The notes under the pieces were generated by a model, which saw only the letters and a program-made list of their open reading frames with translations, was not told where the DNA came from and searched no databases. From positions 373,778,632-373,842,631 of the forward strand of contig NC_081407.1 in assembly GCF_030272615.1 (NCBI RefSeq): DNA of 64,000 nucleotides, in the 5' to 3' direction. This document shows, piece by piece, positions 21,004 through 32,399 of this stretch. A program made the translations under genes and the position numbers. How positions within the stretch are numbered: position 1 is the first letter of the stretch; each line of letters starts with the position of its first letter. Origin of the DNA: Cryptomeria japonica (taxonomy: Eukaryota > Streptophyta > Pinopsida > Cupressales > Cupressaceae).

Positions 21004-21100
21004 GAATGATCGAGGTTTGAATTTTGAACTTGCAGAGCAGAGCGGGAACTTGCAGAGCGGAATTTTATTATTATTATTATTGTTATCAATGAGCACATAT

Positions 21101-21339
21101 TATATAATAACTATAACAAATGTATAAAGGCTACAAATTTTAACTACAAGTGATAAAATATAGAAAATATGCAGTTATCCATAACCAACATCTAGTTGGA
21201 TTGAATTAGAATTTGAGTTTAATTTTGAGTCGCTCCTACTATGAGAAGTTTCTTCTTCCATTAGAATGTCAACCAATGTTTTTTTGTGCTTTCTCAGCAA
21301 CCTATATACTATTTGAATAATTAACATCCTAATGTGTTG
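21101..21339. other. Short AT-rich spacer
   Basis: No feature is recognised between the LINE 5' end and the hAT relic. Confidence 0.4.
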
Positions 21340-21990
21340 CTAGAGTCTAGAATTACTTAAATCTCTTGATTTTTTAGTTGCGAGCCATTGTGAGCGATCA
21401 CCAACTTCTTTGATCAATTGAAGGTAGAGTTTGTTCCTCTTGATTGATTGAATGAATTTACATTTGGACCAATTCTTCTTTGCAAAAAAATAATTGGCAA
21501 CTTGCAAAAGGAGGATAAAGGCAAGCATCCTAAACTCAAGGGCATCCTACCCATTTGAAATTCACCATTTAATAGTATCAACTTAAGCTATGAATTTATC
21601 CATCATTACCTTAGTTTGTTTAAGGTTGGATTATGAAGAATAAGGAAGGCTAGTTGATGTGTTAAAAGAGTTGACTCCTCATTAGTATACATAAGCCTTT
21701 CTTTCACTTCTTCCCCATGAGATGAATTCACTTTCCTAATCCTTCCTACATATTATTTGAAAGTTAGATCATAGGTTATCATGTGAAGTTTGGCATCCAC
21801 AATATTTCATCATCGTATCACAATGGGCCTAATATTCTCCTTATCAAATCTCAAAGTAGGATCACTACTATGAATGTCTTTCTTTTTTGTCCAAGCATGC
21901 TATCAAGTATCTTATAAATCTCTCAAACACTTGAAGAGTTTTTCTTAACATATCTTATGATTTGTGTAATAGGTGACCTAAAGGAGAAAT
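21340..21990 (-). pseudogene. hAT-type DNA transposase relic (dimerisation region)
   Basis: The minus strand near 21600-21360 reads, with stops, IKW-ISNG-DALEFRMLAFILLLQVA followed by KNWSKCKFIQSIKRNKLY. This matches the layout of the hAT C-terminal dimerisation region (W..G...P.L...A..IL.Q, then E.NWS....IHS.KRN.L). Weaker hAT-like text continues upstream to about 21990. No terminal inverted repeats or 8-bp duplication were found. The call rests on motif order alone and could be wrong. Confidence 0.5.
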
Positions 21991-22042
21991 CCTATTCACA
22001 AGTGCAAAAAAGTTACCAAAAATATAATTTAAAATAAGGATT

Positions 22043-24728
22043 TGTTGGGATCCAAGAACACTAAGAGGCGGGGGGGGGGGGGGGGGGGGGTGAATCAATG
22101 TTCTACCATAGTGGAGAAATTTAACCTTATTGATACTGTAGTCACATAAATATGTCCATTTAATTAAATGAATATTTATTATTTATTTGATTAATTAACC
22201 ATCAATAATCAGTTAATTAAATTAATATTTAATTAATTCATCATCAACCTCTTCTCCTATTAATTAAATAAATTATTCAAATTATTTAAATTAATTTATT
22301 AAGGTACATTCTAAATCAATTAAATGAATAAAACATATTTATTTAATTTAACCCCCTTTCCTCTTTTAAATAAATAAATAAAATATTTATTTAAATCCCT
22401 AAACTACCCCCCCCCACTTGCATTCTCCTACAAATGCAAGTTTCAACCACAAGTTGAAATAAAGTAATTTTATTTTAATTAAAATCCTATTTTCCCTCAC
22501 CCACCAATCCCACTTGCATCCTAAACCCATTCTAGATTCTTCTAAACCATTCCTAATTATCCTAATCACCCTCTCTAATTATTGTCACATCCCTAAGCAA
22601 CTTGAAGTCACTTCTCAAAGCCTCCAAAGTCTTTGAAAATAATTAAATTCTTTTTGTCTCCAACAAGTTAACCCCTAAAGTCTTCCAAACCATTGATGGT
22701 TCTTACATGACCATTTGTGGCTCTTACATTACCATTAATGGTTAATTCTACTTGCCCACATGGTTAGAGGCTTTACCTCTAACTCAACCTCCATTTAACT
22801 CATTTGTCTCCTCAAGCATTCATTGCTTTGACCAAGGTTATCCCCACTAACTCTTGCCCAAGAGTTTGTTTGTTGGATAAAGACATTATTCATTGGATAA
22901 AGGCTTTATTCATTCAAATCAAGATTAACCTAAGCTTCCAAGATAACCTTCATGTCATCTCAAGCATTTAATGCTTTTTCCCTCTCCTCTCAAGACATCT
23001 CATGTTGACATTTGTCATCCTAGGATTGGGTTGAAATCCTTCACATAGATCATAAATCTTTCAATCTTGACCCTTGTTGAGATTACTCAATCTCAACCAT
23101 CCATTTCTCTATTTTTCCTATAAATAGAGACCATTCTTTCATAATCTAGATACAAAAATCTTGTATGCATCTAATCTATAGTGAAATCTAAGAGAGCATT
23201 TTAGGATCAAAACATAATCTACATTGTTGTTTTGGTTAAAATCAATATAGCTTAATTAGGTGCTTTCTCATATTTATCTTGCATTTGCATAATCTTTGAT
23301 CATTTCATAAATCTTGAATCTCCATAAGACTTCCATAGTAGTGCAAAAAGCTGAGGGATACACTCATGTGGAACTTGGAGAGGAGAGGAACAAGGGAGGA
23401 GAAACTATAAACATGTTGGCAAGCATTTGGAAGGGTCTTGTGTCTTTCTTTTGTTTTTGCATTCTTTCCATTAAATGTTTGATATCTCTCTTGATATGCT
23501 TGCTTAGGATCGTCTTTCATTTATGATACTAACACTAATGTTTGATTCTTGAGTCTTGTGATTGTCTTTCCTAACATCCTTTTTGCAAAGCATCAAATAC
23601 AACAACTCAGAAATCGGTAAACATAAAAGTATATAACAATAATCAATAATGCAACCACAAAGATAAGGACCATAACACCACAGGTTTATACGTGGAAAAC
23701 CTCAAAGAGGAAAAACCACGGTGGGATTGGAGACCCACAATATCTATCCACTGATCAGATGAATAAATATTACAATAAGGGGCCTGCACATGCAGGAAGG
23801 CCAACAACCTAGAGCACACTGCTCATTACAAAAGGAGTCTCACTGACTACTGAAAACATCAGACAACAATCTAGAATGAAGATTGAATTGCAAGTATAAC
23901 ATCTCCTATGCCTGAGTATAGTTCCAGTTAAGCTCAATACCGAAGGCCTTAAACCTCTTCCACAAATCCAAATCGATCACCTATGATCGACCAAATCCTC
24001 TACATGAATGATTATTACATTATTTGCTTGCATACCATAATCTCATATGATCCACAAAGAGATCTTACATCATATTTATACCAACCCTAGACCTAAACAA
24101 TTAGGTCAGCCACCTAAAATATAATAAAATAAATTCATAACTTAAACCCGCAATCTAATGATCAACCAAGTCGGATTAGGCCAAAACCAATGTAAACCAA
24201 TCCTTAAATCCTGTCGGTAACGCATCAGGAACATCCTCCAACACGTTACATAAACCGGTCCATAACCTAGAAGAATAACCACCAGACCTATAATAGGTCG
24301 CCATAAGCCAAATGAAACACCATGAACAACTGGAACACGGACATGATAACCATCAGCATCTGGATAACCTTCTAGAAGTTGCACAAAAACCACTTATGCA
24401 TAATATCAAAAGATCTTCAACAAAGGCTCTGCCATTGAAACCCTCACTAGTAACCAAAAGGCTTACTAGAACAAGTGATAGTTTATGGATCATCAAATCC
24501 CAAACCAATTGAATGTGATATACATCAGGAACACATGAATAACCAATCCAAACCAATTCCACAGACCAAAATATACTGGAGCATATTGGATCAACATGAT
24601 CATACTAACCAGAAACCAATCATCCTACCGGGACCAACTAGATACCAATAAACAACCAAAGTAGCTAGTATTGAGATCAATGACAAACATCAATGCAACA
24701 CATAGTCAATTCCTCCAAATTGCCAACA
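22043..24728 (-). repeat. Copia-A 3' LTR, interrupted by a solo LTR
   Basis: On the plus strand it starts TGTTGGGATCC and ends AATTGCCAACA. Without the 1459-bp insert and its 5-bp duplication it is about 1222 bp. It contains a run of 21 G (22070-22090) and the hairpin CCTGCACATGCAGG (23783-23796). Confidence 0.85.
22137..23595 (+). repeat. Solo LTR of another retrotransposon
   Basis: TGTAGTCACA...AAAGCATCA (TG...CA, 1459 bp) is absent from the other Copia-A LTR, which reads straight through this point. It is flanked by GATAC (22132-22136) and AATAC (23596-23600). A TATA box, TATAAATA, lies at 23119-23126, which sets the plus orientation. There is no internal region, so the element was reduced to one LTR by recombination. 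It resembles gypsy LTRs in its AT-rich 5' part, but its family is unknown. Confidence 0.82.
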
Positions 24729-25231
24729 ATCTCCCCTTTTAGCATTGATGGCAACACTAGATGTGAAAAACATCGTAGTGCCAAGAAATTCCAAACAAGT
24801 CTCCCCCAATGGAAGACAACCAAAAATCTCCCACAACATGATATGACAATGAGGTTTTGAAATAAATGTCTCCATACCAATTAACCATCCATAGACCTGG
24901 ACAAAACTCCCCTAATCAGATACAACCAATCTGAAATTTTGTTCCTCCTCCTTGTGCCAATAATCTCCCCCTTATAATGATATCTTTGTTAAGCTTTATA
25001 TTACACATAAGTATCTCTCCCCCTAATGTATATAACTCCTTATGTTTTTCACATGAATATCTCTCCCCTTTGACATCAATGCTAGAAATCTGGCATAAAT
25101 ATCAAAGCAAAATCATAAATCATGAATCACAAGACTAACTACTCCCCCTGAGTAGTAGCATCACCACATCAATCCAGAATGAATAATAGCTCTGATAATG
25201 CATGTACCAGACTGATACCAATCAACATCAC
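24729..25231 (-). other. Copia-A 3' non-coding region with repeated polypurine tracts
   Basis: CTCCCC-type runs occur at 24731, 24801, 24908, 24965, 25018, 25064 and 25144. Each is a purine tract on the element's coding strand, the first adjoining the LTR. Copia-D has the same layout at 54987-55315. Confidence 0.6.
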
Positions 25232-25600
25232 TCAGGTCTCTATTGGAGGGGCAAAAAACCTCAACCTGTCTCTCAAATGCTCAAATGATTCCTCAAACCA
25301 ATCTGACTTCATTTGCATCCACCTATTTCTCCAGGAAATTATACTTGATAGAAATATCAGATTCTTTGATATGTCAATAGCAACAGAGTTATTACAATGA
25401 ATAAATACCGGTACATTACAATCCAACTTTACATCCTTTAACATATGCTTCATCCATAGAACTTGTGTACAGTTAGTAGAAACAACAACATCCTCAGCTT
25501 CAACAGTAGATAAAGAAGTACATGACCGCTTCTACTGATCCATGAAACAAGTTTCTTTCCAAGAAAGAAAGCTTCACCGGATGGGCCTATCTAGTTACCT
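25232..25600 (-). pseudogene. Copia-A RNase H remnant
   Basis: Minus-strand text includes GEAFFLGKKLVSWISR near 25580, then IHCNNSVAIDISKN and a terminal FAPPIET, parallel to the Copia-D end (IYCDNTAAIDISKDP...IPPLVET at 55389-55673). Conserved Asp in C-D-N-S is Asn here. A deletion separates it from the RT fragment upstream. Confidence 0.7.
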
Positions 25601-25699
25601 GTATCTCTAGCCCAATCTGCATCTGAGTATGCTCAAAGTGTAAAGTCATCATAAAACAAAATCCATACCAGATAATCCTTGAAAATATCTGACAATCCT

Positions 25700-25970
25700 A
25701 GCTACCGGAGCAAGGATTCAACATAATCAATTCCTTCCTTTTGAGAATATCCATTGAAAACCAATCAAGCCAAGTTCCAATAACATCCAAGACCACGTGT
25801 TATCCTTTTCTAATTGATCCAATTCCTCTTCCATAGCTTTCATCCAACATTCATCCTTACAAGCTTCAATAACTGATGCCAGTACAAATAAAGAAATTAA
25901 GCATACCTCATCAGCTGCCAACCTTCTTCTTGTCCATTTGTCTAATCTTTTGAATGATTCAGCTTTACAT
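25700..25970 (-). pseudogene. Copia-A reverse transcriptase, N-terminal fragment
   Basis: DEVCLISLFVLASVIEACKDE and WMKAMEEELDQLEKDNTW are the opening of copia RT, matching EEVCLISQIEPSSVNEACED and WIKAMEEELEQIEKNNTW of Copia-D (56880-56960). The catalytic part is deleted. Confidence 0.75.
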
Positions 25971-26009
25971 ACCTAGGAATCTTCTAATTCTGATCCTCTT
26001 CCCTAATCT

Positions 26010-26400
26010 TCAGTTACTGTTGAATTTTTTGATACTGTCAGAGTAACTAGTTTGACATTTTGTTTCCAGTAAAGGTGTTACCACTTTAGTTAAGACCATT
26101 TCCACTATCGATTCTTGCTCATAAATTTTGATTTGACTTCTATTATGCTCATCCACCTTGACATTAGCGCTCTCCATAATTTTCTGCAATCTTTTGTTAT
26201 AACATCTATATGCTTTGTTTTCATTAGAATAACCAAGAAATATTCCTTCATCATGTCTAGGATCAAACTTGCCAATGAAATCATTTGTCTTGATACAACA
26301 TTTAGTACCAAAGATTCTGAAGTACTTAACTGTAGGTGTATGACCAAACCATAACTCATAAAGTGACTTACCGGTAAACCAAACTAGATCCAAGATCCAA
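26010..26400 (-). pseudogene. Copia-A integrase C-terminal region
   Basis: ELWFGHTPTVKYFRIFGTKC, DEGIFLGYSNENKAYRCYNK and RLQKIMESANVKVDE are the segment after the integrase core, colinear with Copia-D at 57180-57430. The core with its D-D-E residues is missing; gag-side sequence begins directly upstream at about 26600. Confidence 0.8.
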
Positions 26401-26624
26401 CAAATCTTTGTTGGTTAACCTTCAAACTGACTTCCAAATATCTAAAATAGGCTTTCAGACCACTCCCAGGGGCAATGCAAGATCTATCATCAATTCCCCC
26501 CCCGCCCCCTAAGGTGAATGCCTTAGTTACCAGATTAGTTTTCTGCCGGTGCAGGAACATTCTGCTGTGTCGGTTGAGTAATTGAGGTATATCCTTCAGC
26601 AAAATGAATTTCTAGGGAATTTGT

Positions 26625-27720
26625 TTAGGTTGGTTGAGCCTCAGACTTCATAATCCACTTCTTCTCATGCTCCTTTCGAGTGTCATCAACCTTTTGCTTT
26701 CCCTTCTCATTATATTTATCACTTTCTGTCGATAGGTTCTTGCTTCTGCAAAATTTAGCAATATGTCCTACTTCGTTGCATGCATAACAAGTGACATTGT
26801 TCTTTTGAATTTCCTTACTATAATCTTGACCATTCCTTGACTTGCATTGATTAGCCATATGTCCAAACTTTCCACATGCATGACATTTCACATTTATTCT
26901 AAAATCTTATGTCCTATGACCATACTTCTTACAATTTGAACATTGACCGGGAACTGCATTATTATTCTGATTTTCTCTATTTCTACAATGTCTTGCCATA
27001 TGACCAAATTTATTGCAAACAAAGCACCTACCATTAAATTTATGAGCATTGAGCTTGCTTACCGGTGACCTTTGATTCCATTTGACCTTGTGATCTTCAT
27101 TTGCAGTATCAGAGCTTTCTCCATGCTCAAATCCAAGATCTCTAGTGTCTCTAGTGTCCCTTTGATCCTTCAATAATTCATCAAGCTTAGCAGAACTAAC
27201 CTTGAACTTATCTTTGTATTCATTTGCAATAGTCAGATCATCTCTTAGGATTGTTACCATTCTTTCCAATTCATGTTCATTGTTCTATGATTGCACCAAT
27301 TCAATTCTCAACATATCATTCTGATGAACCAACCTAATGCATTCCTCAGATCTGTCTTTCAAAGATATAGCAAGATTTTCTTCATTCTTCTTATGTTATT
27401 CAATCTCCTTTGACATCCTCATAGTTAGGGCTTGCATTTCATTCTTCATGACCATATTTTTTTGACTCAGCTTTTGCCATTGTTCCTTAAGAGGATCTTT
27501 CTCTTCATTATCTTGATTTTGTAAAAGTTCCTTCTTTTTAGCTTGGGTAGATGACAACCTCTCCTGTAGAGGAAAAATTAATTCCTTCGTAGATCTCAAC
27601 TCATCTTGCATATTCATGTTCCTCAATATTTCAACATAATAGTCTTCAAGTGCTACTTGAAGTTCCTTCTTTAAACTTATCTCCATAGATTCTGGATACA
27701 TGATCTTCCTCAAGCTGTTA
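26625..27720 (-). pseudogene. gag: Copia-A gag with four zinc knuckles
   Basis: The N-terminal part (27720-27290) is Gln/Glu/Lys-rich and likely coiled coil. Then come four tandem knuckles: CFVCNKFGHMARHC, CSNCKKYGHRT (last Cys lost, stop follows), CHACGKFGHMANQC and CYACNEVGHIAKFC (27030-26750). Plant copia gags usually have one or two. One premature stop at about 26906 and one near 27285 interrupt the frame. The start codon next to the primer site is not certain. Confidence 0.75.
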
Positions 27721-27736
27721 GACTTCCTTCGAGGCA

Positions 27737-27754
27737 TCAAGCTCTGATAGCAAT
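27737..27754 (-). other. Copia-A primer-binding site
   Basis: Minus strand GCTATCAGAGCTTG adjoins the LTR end, one base off the TGGTATCAGAGC type complementary to initiator tRNA-Met. Confidence 0.75.
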
Positions 27755-28514
27755 TGTTGGGATCCAAGAACACTGAGAGGGGGGAGGGGGGTGAATCAGT
27801 GTTCTACCAGAATGGAGAAATTTAACCTTATTAATAGAACAACTCATAAACCGGTAAACATAAAAGTATATAACAATAAGCAATAATGCAACAACAAAGA
27901 TAAGCACCATAATACCATAGATTTATACATGGAAAACCTCAAAGAGGAAAAACCATGGTGGGATTGGAGACCCACAATATCTATCCATTGATCAGATGAA
28001 TAAATATTACAATAAGGGGCTGCACATGCAGGAAGGCCAACAACCTAGAGCACACTGCCATCACAAAAGGAGTCTCACTGACTACAGAAAATATCGAACA
28101 ACAATCTGGAATGAAGATTGAACTGCAAGTATAGCATCTCCTATACCTGAGTACAATTCCGGTTAAGCTCAAAACCGAAGGCCTTAAACCTCTTCCACAA
28201 ATCCAACTCGATCACCTATGATCGACCGAATCCTCTACATGAATTATTATTACATTATTTTCTTGCATACCATAATCTCATATGATCTACAAAGAGATCT
28301 TACATCATATTTATATCAACCCTAGACCTAAACAATTAGGTTGGCTAGCTAAAAGATAATACAATAAATTGATAGCTTAAACCCGCAATCTAATGATCAA
28401 CCAAGTCGGCTTAGGCTGAAACCAATGTAAACCAATCCTTAAATCCTGCCGGTAATGCATCAGGAATGACAAACATCAATGCAACACATAATCAATTCCT
28501 CCAAATTGTAAACA
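27755..28514 (-). repeat. Copia-A 5' LTR (760 bp, deleted)
   Basis: Colinear with the 3' LTR but lacks about 450 bp corresponding to 24229-24680. The join lies between CATCAGGA and ATGACAAACATC near 28465. The conserved hairpin is CTGCACATGCAG at 28020-28031. Confidence 0.85.
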
Positions 28515-29580
28515 TGATTAAGACTCAAATGTTAAAGAGTGAATAATATTACAAATTTAAGGAAAATAATTTTATGATTTGAAACATTAATAAATTGATT
28601 TTTAAAATTATTAATAAAATTCATAATTTCTTATTTCATTATATAAATTTGCAATCATCATCAATGATATTTTTGTTTACACCTATTCCTCATGTTGTGC
28701 CAACCTCTAGCTATCTACCCCAATTTTAATTGACCACCATAAATTAAAGAGGCTCTTCCACCTCATCTAAATAGTATGCTCATATATTTACATTTGACAA
28801 TTTTTCTAGAACACACAAGAATATGTTGGCAAAAGGAAAATAAATTGATAGGGTAAATTTGGATGGTGTAAGGGCAATTCTACATCACCAAAAATACTTT
28901 AATATAAATTTTATAAGGTTTTTGTTGAATAAAGTTCTAGGATGAATATATTTCCAATAAAAGGCCAATATTTAGTAAATATTGTGGCCATAGTTTGAGG
29001 ACAAGTTTGACCAGGTGATTCAAATTTGAATCTGGCATATTCTAAGTTTCAAACTTGGAATATTCCTTTTTGGGTGTAATATTATAGGAGATATCATTTG
29101 TGACCACTCATAATCTCCATACTAAATGATAGCTATTCAAATTGGTGCCAAGAGTGAGTTTTAGGTCTCTTTCTATTTTGGAGGTCCTGGTGAGTGGAGG
29201 AGGAGGCCTTGTTGATAGATATTATTGGTAGGTTTAGAGGTGGAGTTGGAAAGGAATCTAATGACATTAAATGCAATTTATAAAGTGAGAATATGCTGCC
29301 CTCTTGGTTTTGGAAGCAGAAAATCATTTAAAATATCCTATTGTTGATTTTAGAGAAGGCCTTTTAAAGAGCTCGAGGAGGAGAAGAAAGTTTCTAGGGA
29401 AGAAGAGAAATCTCAATGAGAGATTTTTGTGGTAGCTCTTGTTGGTTTTTGTTTTCTATTTAAGATCAGATTATTATCAGTTTAGGTTTTAGGGTTTTCA
29501 TTGGCCCATATGGTTCAAATCAACTCTGAAATTTTTGAATGAGAAGCATGAGAAATTTCTTACATATTTTTAGTTAAATT

Positions 29581-29615
29581 CTAGTAGAACCAATCTCTCA
29601 AAATGGTTCTACTAG
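29581..29615. other. Perfect 12-bp hairpin
   Basis: CTAGTAGAACCA, an 11-base loop, then TGGTTCTACTAG, with no mismatch. Confidence 0.8.
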
Positions 29616-29670
29616 TGGCAGCTGGAGGCTATATAGGTGTGAAATATTGCCTAGGGCTTCAGCTCATGCC

Positions 29671-29686
29671 TTCTACAATTGTAGAA
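29671..29686. other. 16-bp perfect palindrome
   Basis: TTCTACAATTGTAGAA, 55 bp after the hairpin. Confidence 0.8.
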
Positions 29687-32169
29687 AGGCTTGGATTCAC
29701 TGACCATGTGAAGAATAAAATACATGTATGCATATTATATAGTGAATGACTCCATTACCATTTGTATTTCCCTTACCACACTTGCTAGCATGAATGTGAA
29801 CATTTGATAATATGATAACATTCTAATCAACTACAAGATTTTTAATTGTCATTTGTTTGTTGCATATTGATTCGTACAATTCAATTTAGATATCTAGGTA
29901 TGACAATTATGTGGATAATTAATATTTTAAACTTTTTAAGTGCGGTGTTAGACAATTATGTCCTATTATTTGATACTTCTCATTTGATGCATTTTATGGT
30001 TAAATCAATCCTTGTATGCTTTAATTTCATTGTTATTCCTCTAATAAACTATGACTTTATTTCTCATTGGATACACACTGATCCTTGAAGCAATTGATGC
30101 AATCAAACCCCTTAAATAAATAAATATTTAATAGAAAAACACCATTAACAAGCCTTATTAGCTTTCCCATCATAGTGAATCACATATACTTACCTTCATC
30201 TCTTCCCCTTATTAACTATCTTAAATATTTTATTTAGTTGGTTAGATTTCATCCTAGTGACAATCTTTCTAGGCAAACTTACTTTGGGTACAATTGCAAT
30301 TTTTGTACCTTGTACTACTTTGAGTACCATTTATCTTGCTAAGGATGCCTTTAGGAGCACTTTGTTTGGTTTAAGATAACCCCAAAGTGAAAGAGAGGTT
30401 ATCCACTCTTGCTAATGTACCTTTAACCCTCTTTAGTTTGTTGATGTACCCCACTTTTTTTAGCTCTTGAAGACAAGCCTTATACTTGAAGGTTAGAAGA
30501 GTTCTAGGATTATGGAGTAGTGGTTTTAGGACACAACAATGTAGAAGATAATCATAGCTAGCATTGTCAATGTCTTAAAGGATAATTGGGAATTATTGTT
30601 TGCTTTTTGTAGAGTAAACTAAAAATAAGGAATGAGTTATTGTAGGTGTGTTCTTAACTTCTTAGTGGTGGCTCAAATTGCTATGCAATTAAGAGAAAGA
30701 AAATCTCTTAACATATAGCATGATAGGTAGCATTATCAATTTCTTATAGAGGTATTGTGAATTATTATCTGTTGATTATAAAGTAAACTGAAAATAAGGA
30801 AAGAATGAATTATTGCAGATGTATTCTTAACTTCTTAATGGTGGCCCCAATTGCTATGAAATTAAAGGAAAGAATGTCTTTTAATGTGGGTTCAATCTAA
30901 GACATCTAATTGTATTGGTTTCTTGGGAAAACCTTATTCGACATCAACAAAATTTATGGCCTGGTGGAATCTCACAATCTTGTCTTTTTTTGGAGTTGAT
31001 AGCTATCTCCACAACTCCAAGAAACCATCTGCAACCAAAACACCTATTACATCTGAAGAGAAAAATTTATGATTGATGATGTGCAACCTTGAGAGAGATT
31101 GATCCAATAGGAATGTTATATTGCGATTAATCTATAAATGAATTGGATAGATTGCAATGAAAACAATGAATGCTTATAAAAGCATAAAGAAAAACTCTAG
31201 ATGAAAACCCTAGGAGAAGATTAAATTAGAACATTTCAAGTGTCTTAATCACATAACTGGAAACAAATTGACCTACAATTAGCTCAATCTAATATTAATA
31301 GAAAAACACTCCTAAGTTTGTCTTACGTTTAAAAAATAATAATTGACCTAAGTAATTAATGATTGATTGATTAACTAGTGAGGAGTTATCCTAATTACTC
31401 CAACAATCTTATCAAATTCATGTCTATCTTGTGAAAAGTTCACATTCTTTTCCAATTTTAATATTAGATACTATTAGATTATTGATACCTCTATAGATCA
31501 TCAACTGCAACTCATTTACTAATACATGAAACCCTTTTGTCTATGTGCTTATTATGCCTTTACTTTCTTTTTAATTTATATTTCAAATAAACCAATTGAT
31601 TATTATGTATGTCTTTAAATATCCAAATGTGTATGTAAATTCCTATATATCCAATTGTGAATAGCTTGTGTTGGATTATTAATATCAACTGAAAGATGAT
31701 TTGAAAGTGCACAACAATAAATTTTTTGTATGTATAGTTATCATGGATTTAATTATTTTTTTAATTTAGACTTGCAAGAAAATAATTCATTAAACCATAT
31801 CTCTATAAATGTCTAGAAGCATATGTACATGCACATATATCCATTGTTAATAGTCTATATATACACATTTGTACATTACTGAAATAAACATAAGTGATCA
31901 TATATGTCCAGCGGTATATGCAGTCTACATATGCACACGTGCATAAAAATTTATTTGGGAATATACATAGAAAAAACACCAAATAAAGAACCCTTAATTG
32001 CAATGTTGTTTTTTAATTCCGTGAAATCTAGAAATCATCAATCTAAATGTTGTTGTTTTTTGTTTTTATTAAAATGGCAATACTTCATTATGCTTTTATG
32101 GACACATAAAACCTATTTCAATGCTCCCATTTTTGTAATGGCTTCTATTACACTGGCAAATGTAAACTA

Positions 32170-32399
32170 ATCAGGCTGGAGACCAGTGAACAGTGCGACT
32201 GCAACCTGAGGACACTTTAAAATTTAGGCGGGAGAAAAGAGTTTGAAAAATTAAACTTTGGGCGGGATAGAAACGATAGGTAAGGGAACAAGATGGGTTA
32301 GTGGGGCCCACAAGAGCCACATAAATGTTAACGGTGTTTATTTCTCCAATGAAAATGGACAAGAATGAACGTTAGAGGAAGGAATGGGCCCACAATATA
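32170..32399. promoter_or_regulatory. Host-promoter-like cluster: two E2F-like and two TCP/site-II-like motifs
   Basis: GGCGGGA occurs at 32227-32233 and 32261-32267, each close to A/T tracts as in plant E2F sites. GGGCCCAC occurs at 32304-32311 and 32386-32393, the site-II form bound by TCP factors. Such combinations mark promoters of cell-cycle and housekeeping genes in plants. No coding sequence was found on either side. Copia-B begins directly at 32400, so if this is a promoter, the element separates it from its gene or the gene is lost. Confidence 0.35.

Larger units (their letters stand above)
18435..21100 (-). mobile_element. LINE, 5' half (ORF1 and endonuclease)
   Basis: Minus-strand continuation of the LINE at 2180-4212. 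Once Gypsy-1 and one GTTCC are left out, the ORF2 frame runs on (the RKWKENSHREEL end meets YCKHKSKVQWL), which proves the two halves are one insertion. A (TTA)n run at 21062-21082 lies next to the 5' end. No target duplication of the LINE itself was found. Confidence 0.88.
22043..28514 (-). mobile_element. Copia-A: Sirevirus-like Ty1/copia element, internally deleted
   Basis: A minus-strand element between two related LTRs. Flanks are GGATT (22038-22042) and TGATT (28515-28519), a near duplication. The primer site is initiator-Met-like. The interior is only about 3.0 kb: gag is recognisable, but the protease, integrase core and most of RT are gone. Several CTCCCC runs in the 3' region (24729-25175) are minus-strand polypurine tracts, a pattern I associate with Sireviruses. 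Its LTR is related to that of Copia-D. A solo LTR sits inside its 3' LTR. Confidence 0.85.
28515..32169. other. Spacer without recognisable genes
   Basis: AT-rich throughout. Short ORFs (the longest about 80 codons at 29846-30088) show no motif that I know. Two notable folded sequences lie at 29581-29615 and 29671-29686. A duplicated stretch of about 120 bp, built on GAATTATT...AAGTAAACTGAAAATAAGGAA, occurs near 30585-30720 and 30755-30880. Confidence 0.5.

Noticed and set aside
21062-21082. (TTA)n run as the LINE poly(A) tail
   Set aside because: It lies at the 5' side of the minus-strand LINE, so it cannot be its 3' tail.
20885-21127. Plus-strand frame ending in a Leu run
   Set aside because: Antisense to LINE ORF1.
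22070-22090. G21 run as an assembly error
   Set aside because: Possible, but the other three related LTRs also have G runs at the same place, so at least part of it is real.
29846-30088. 80-codon hydrophobic frame
   Set aside because: AT-rich DNA gives such frames by chance; no motif or promoter seen.
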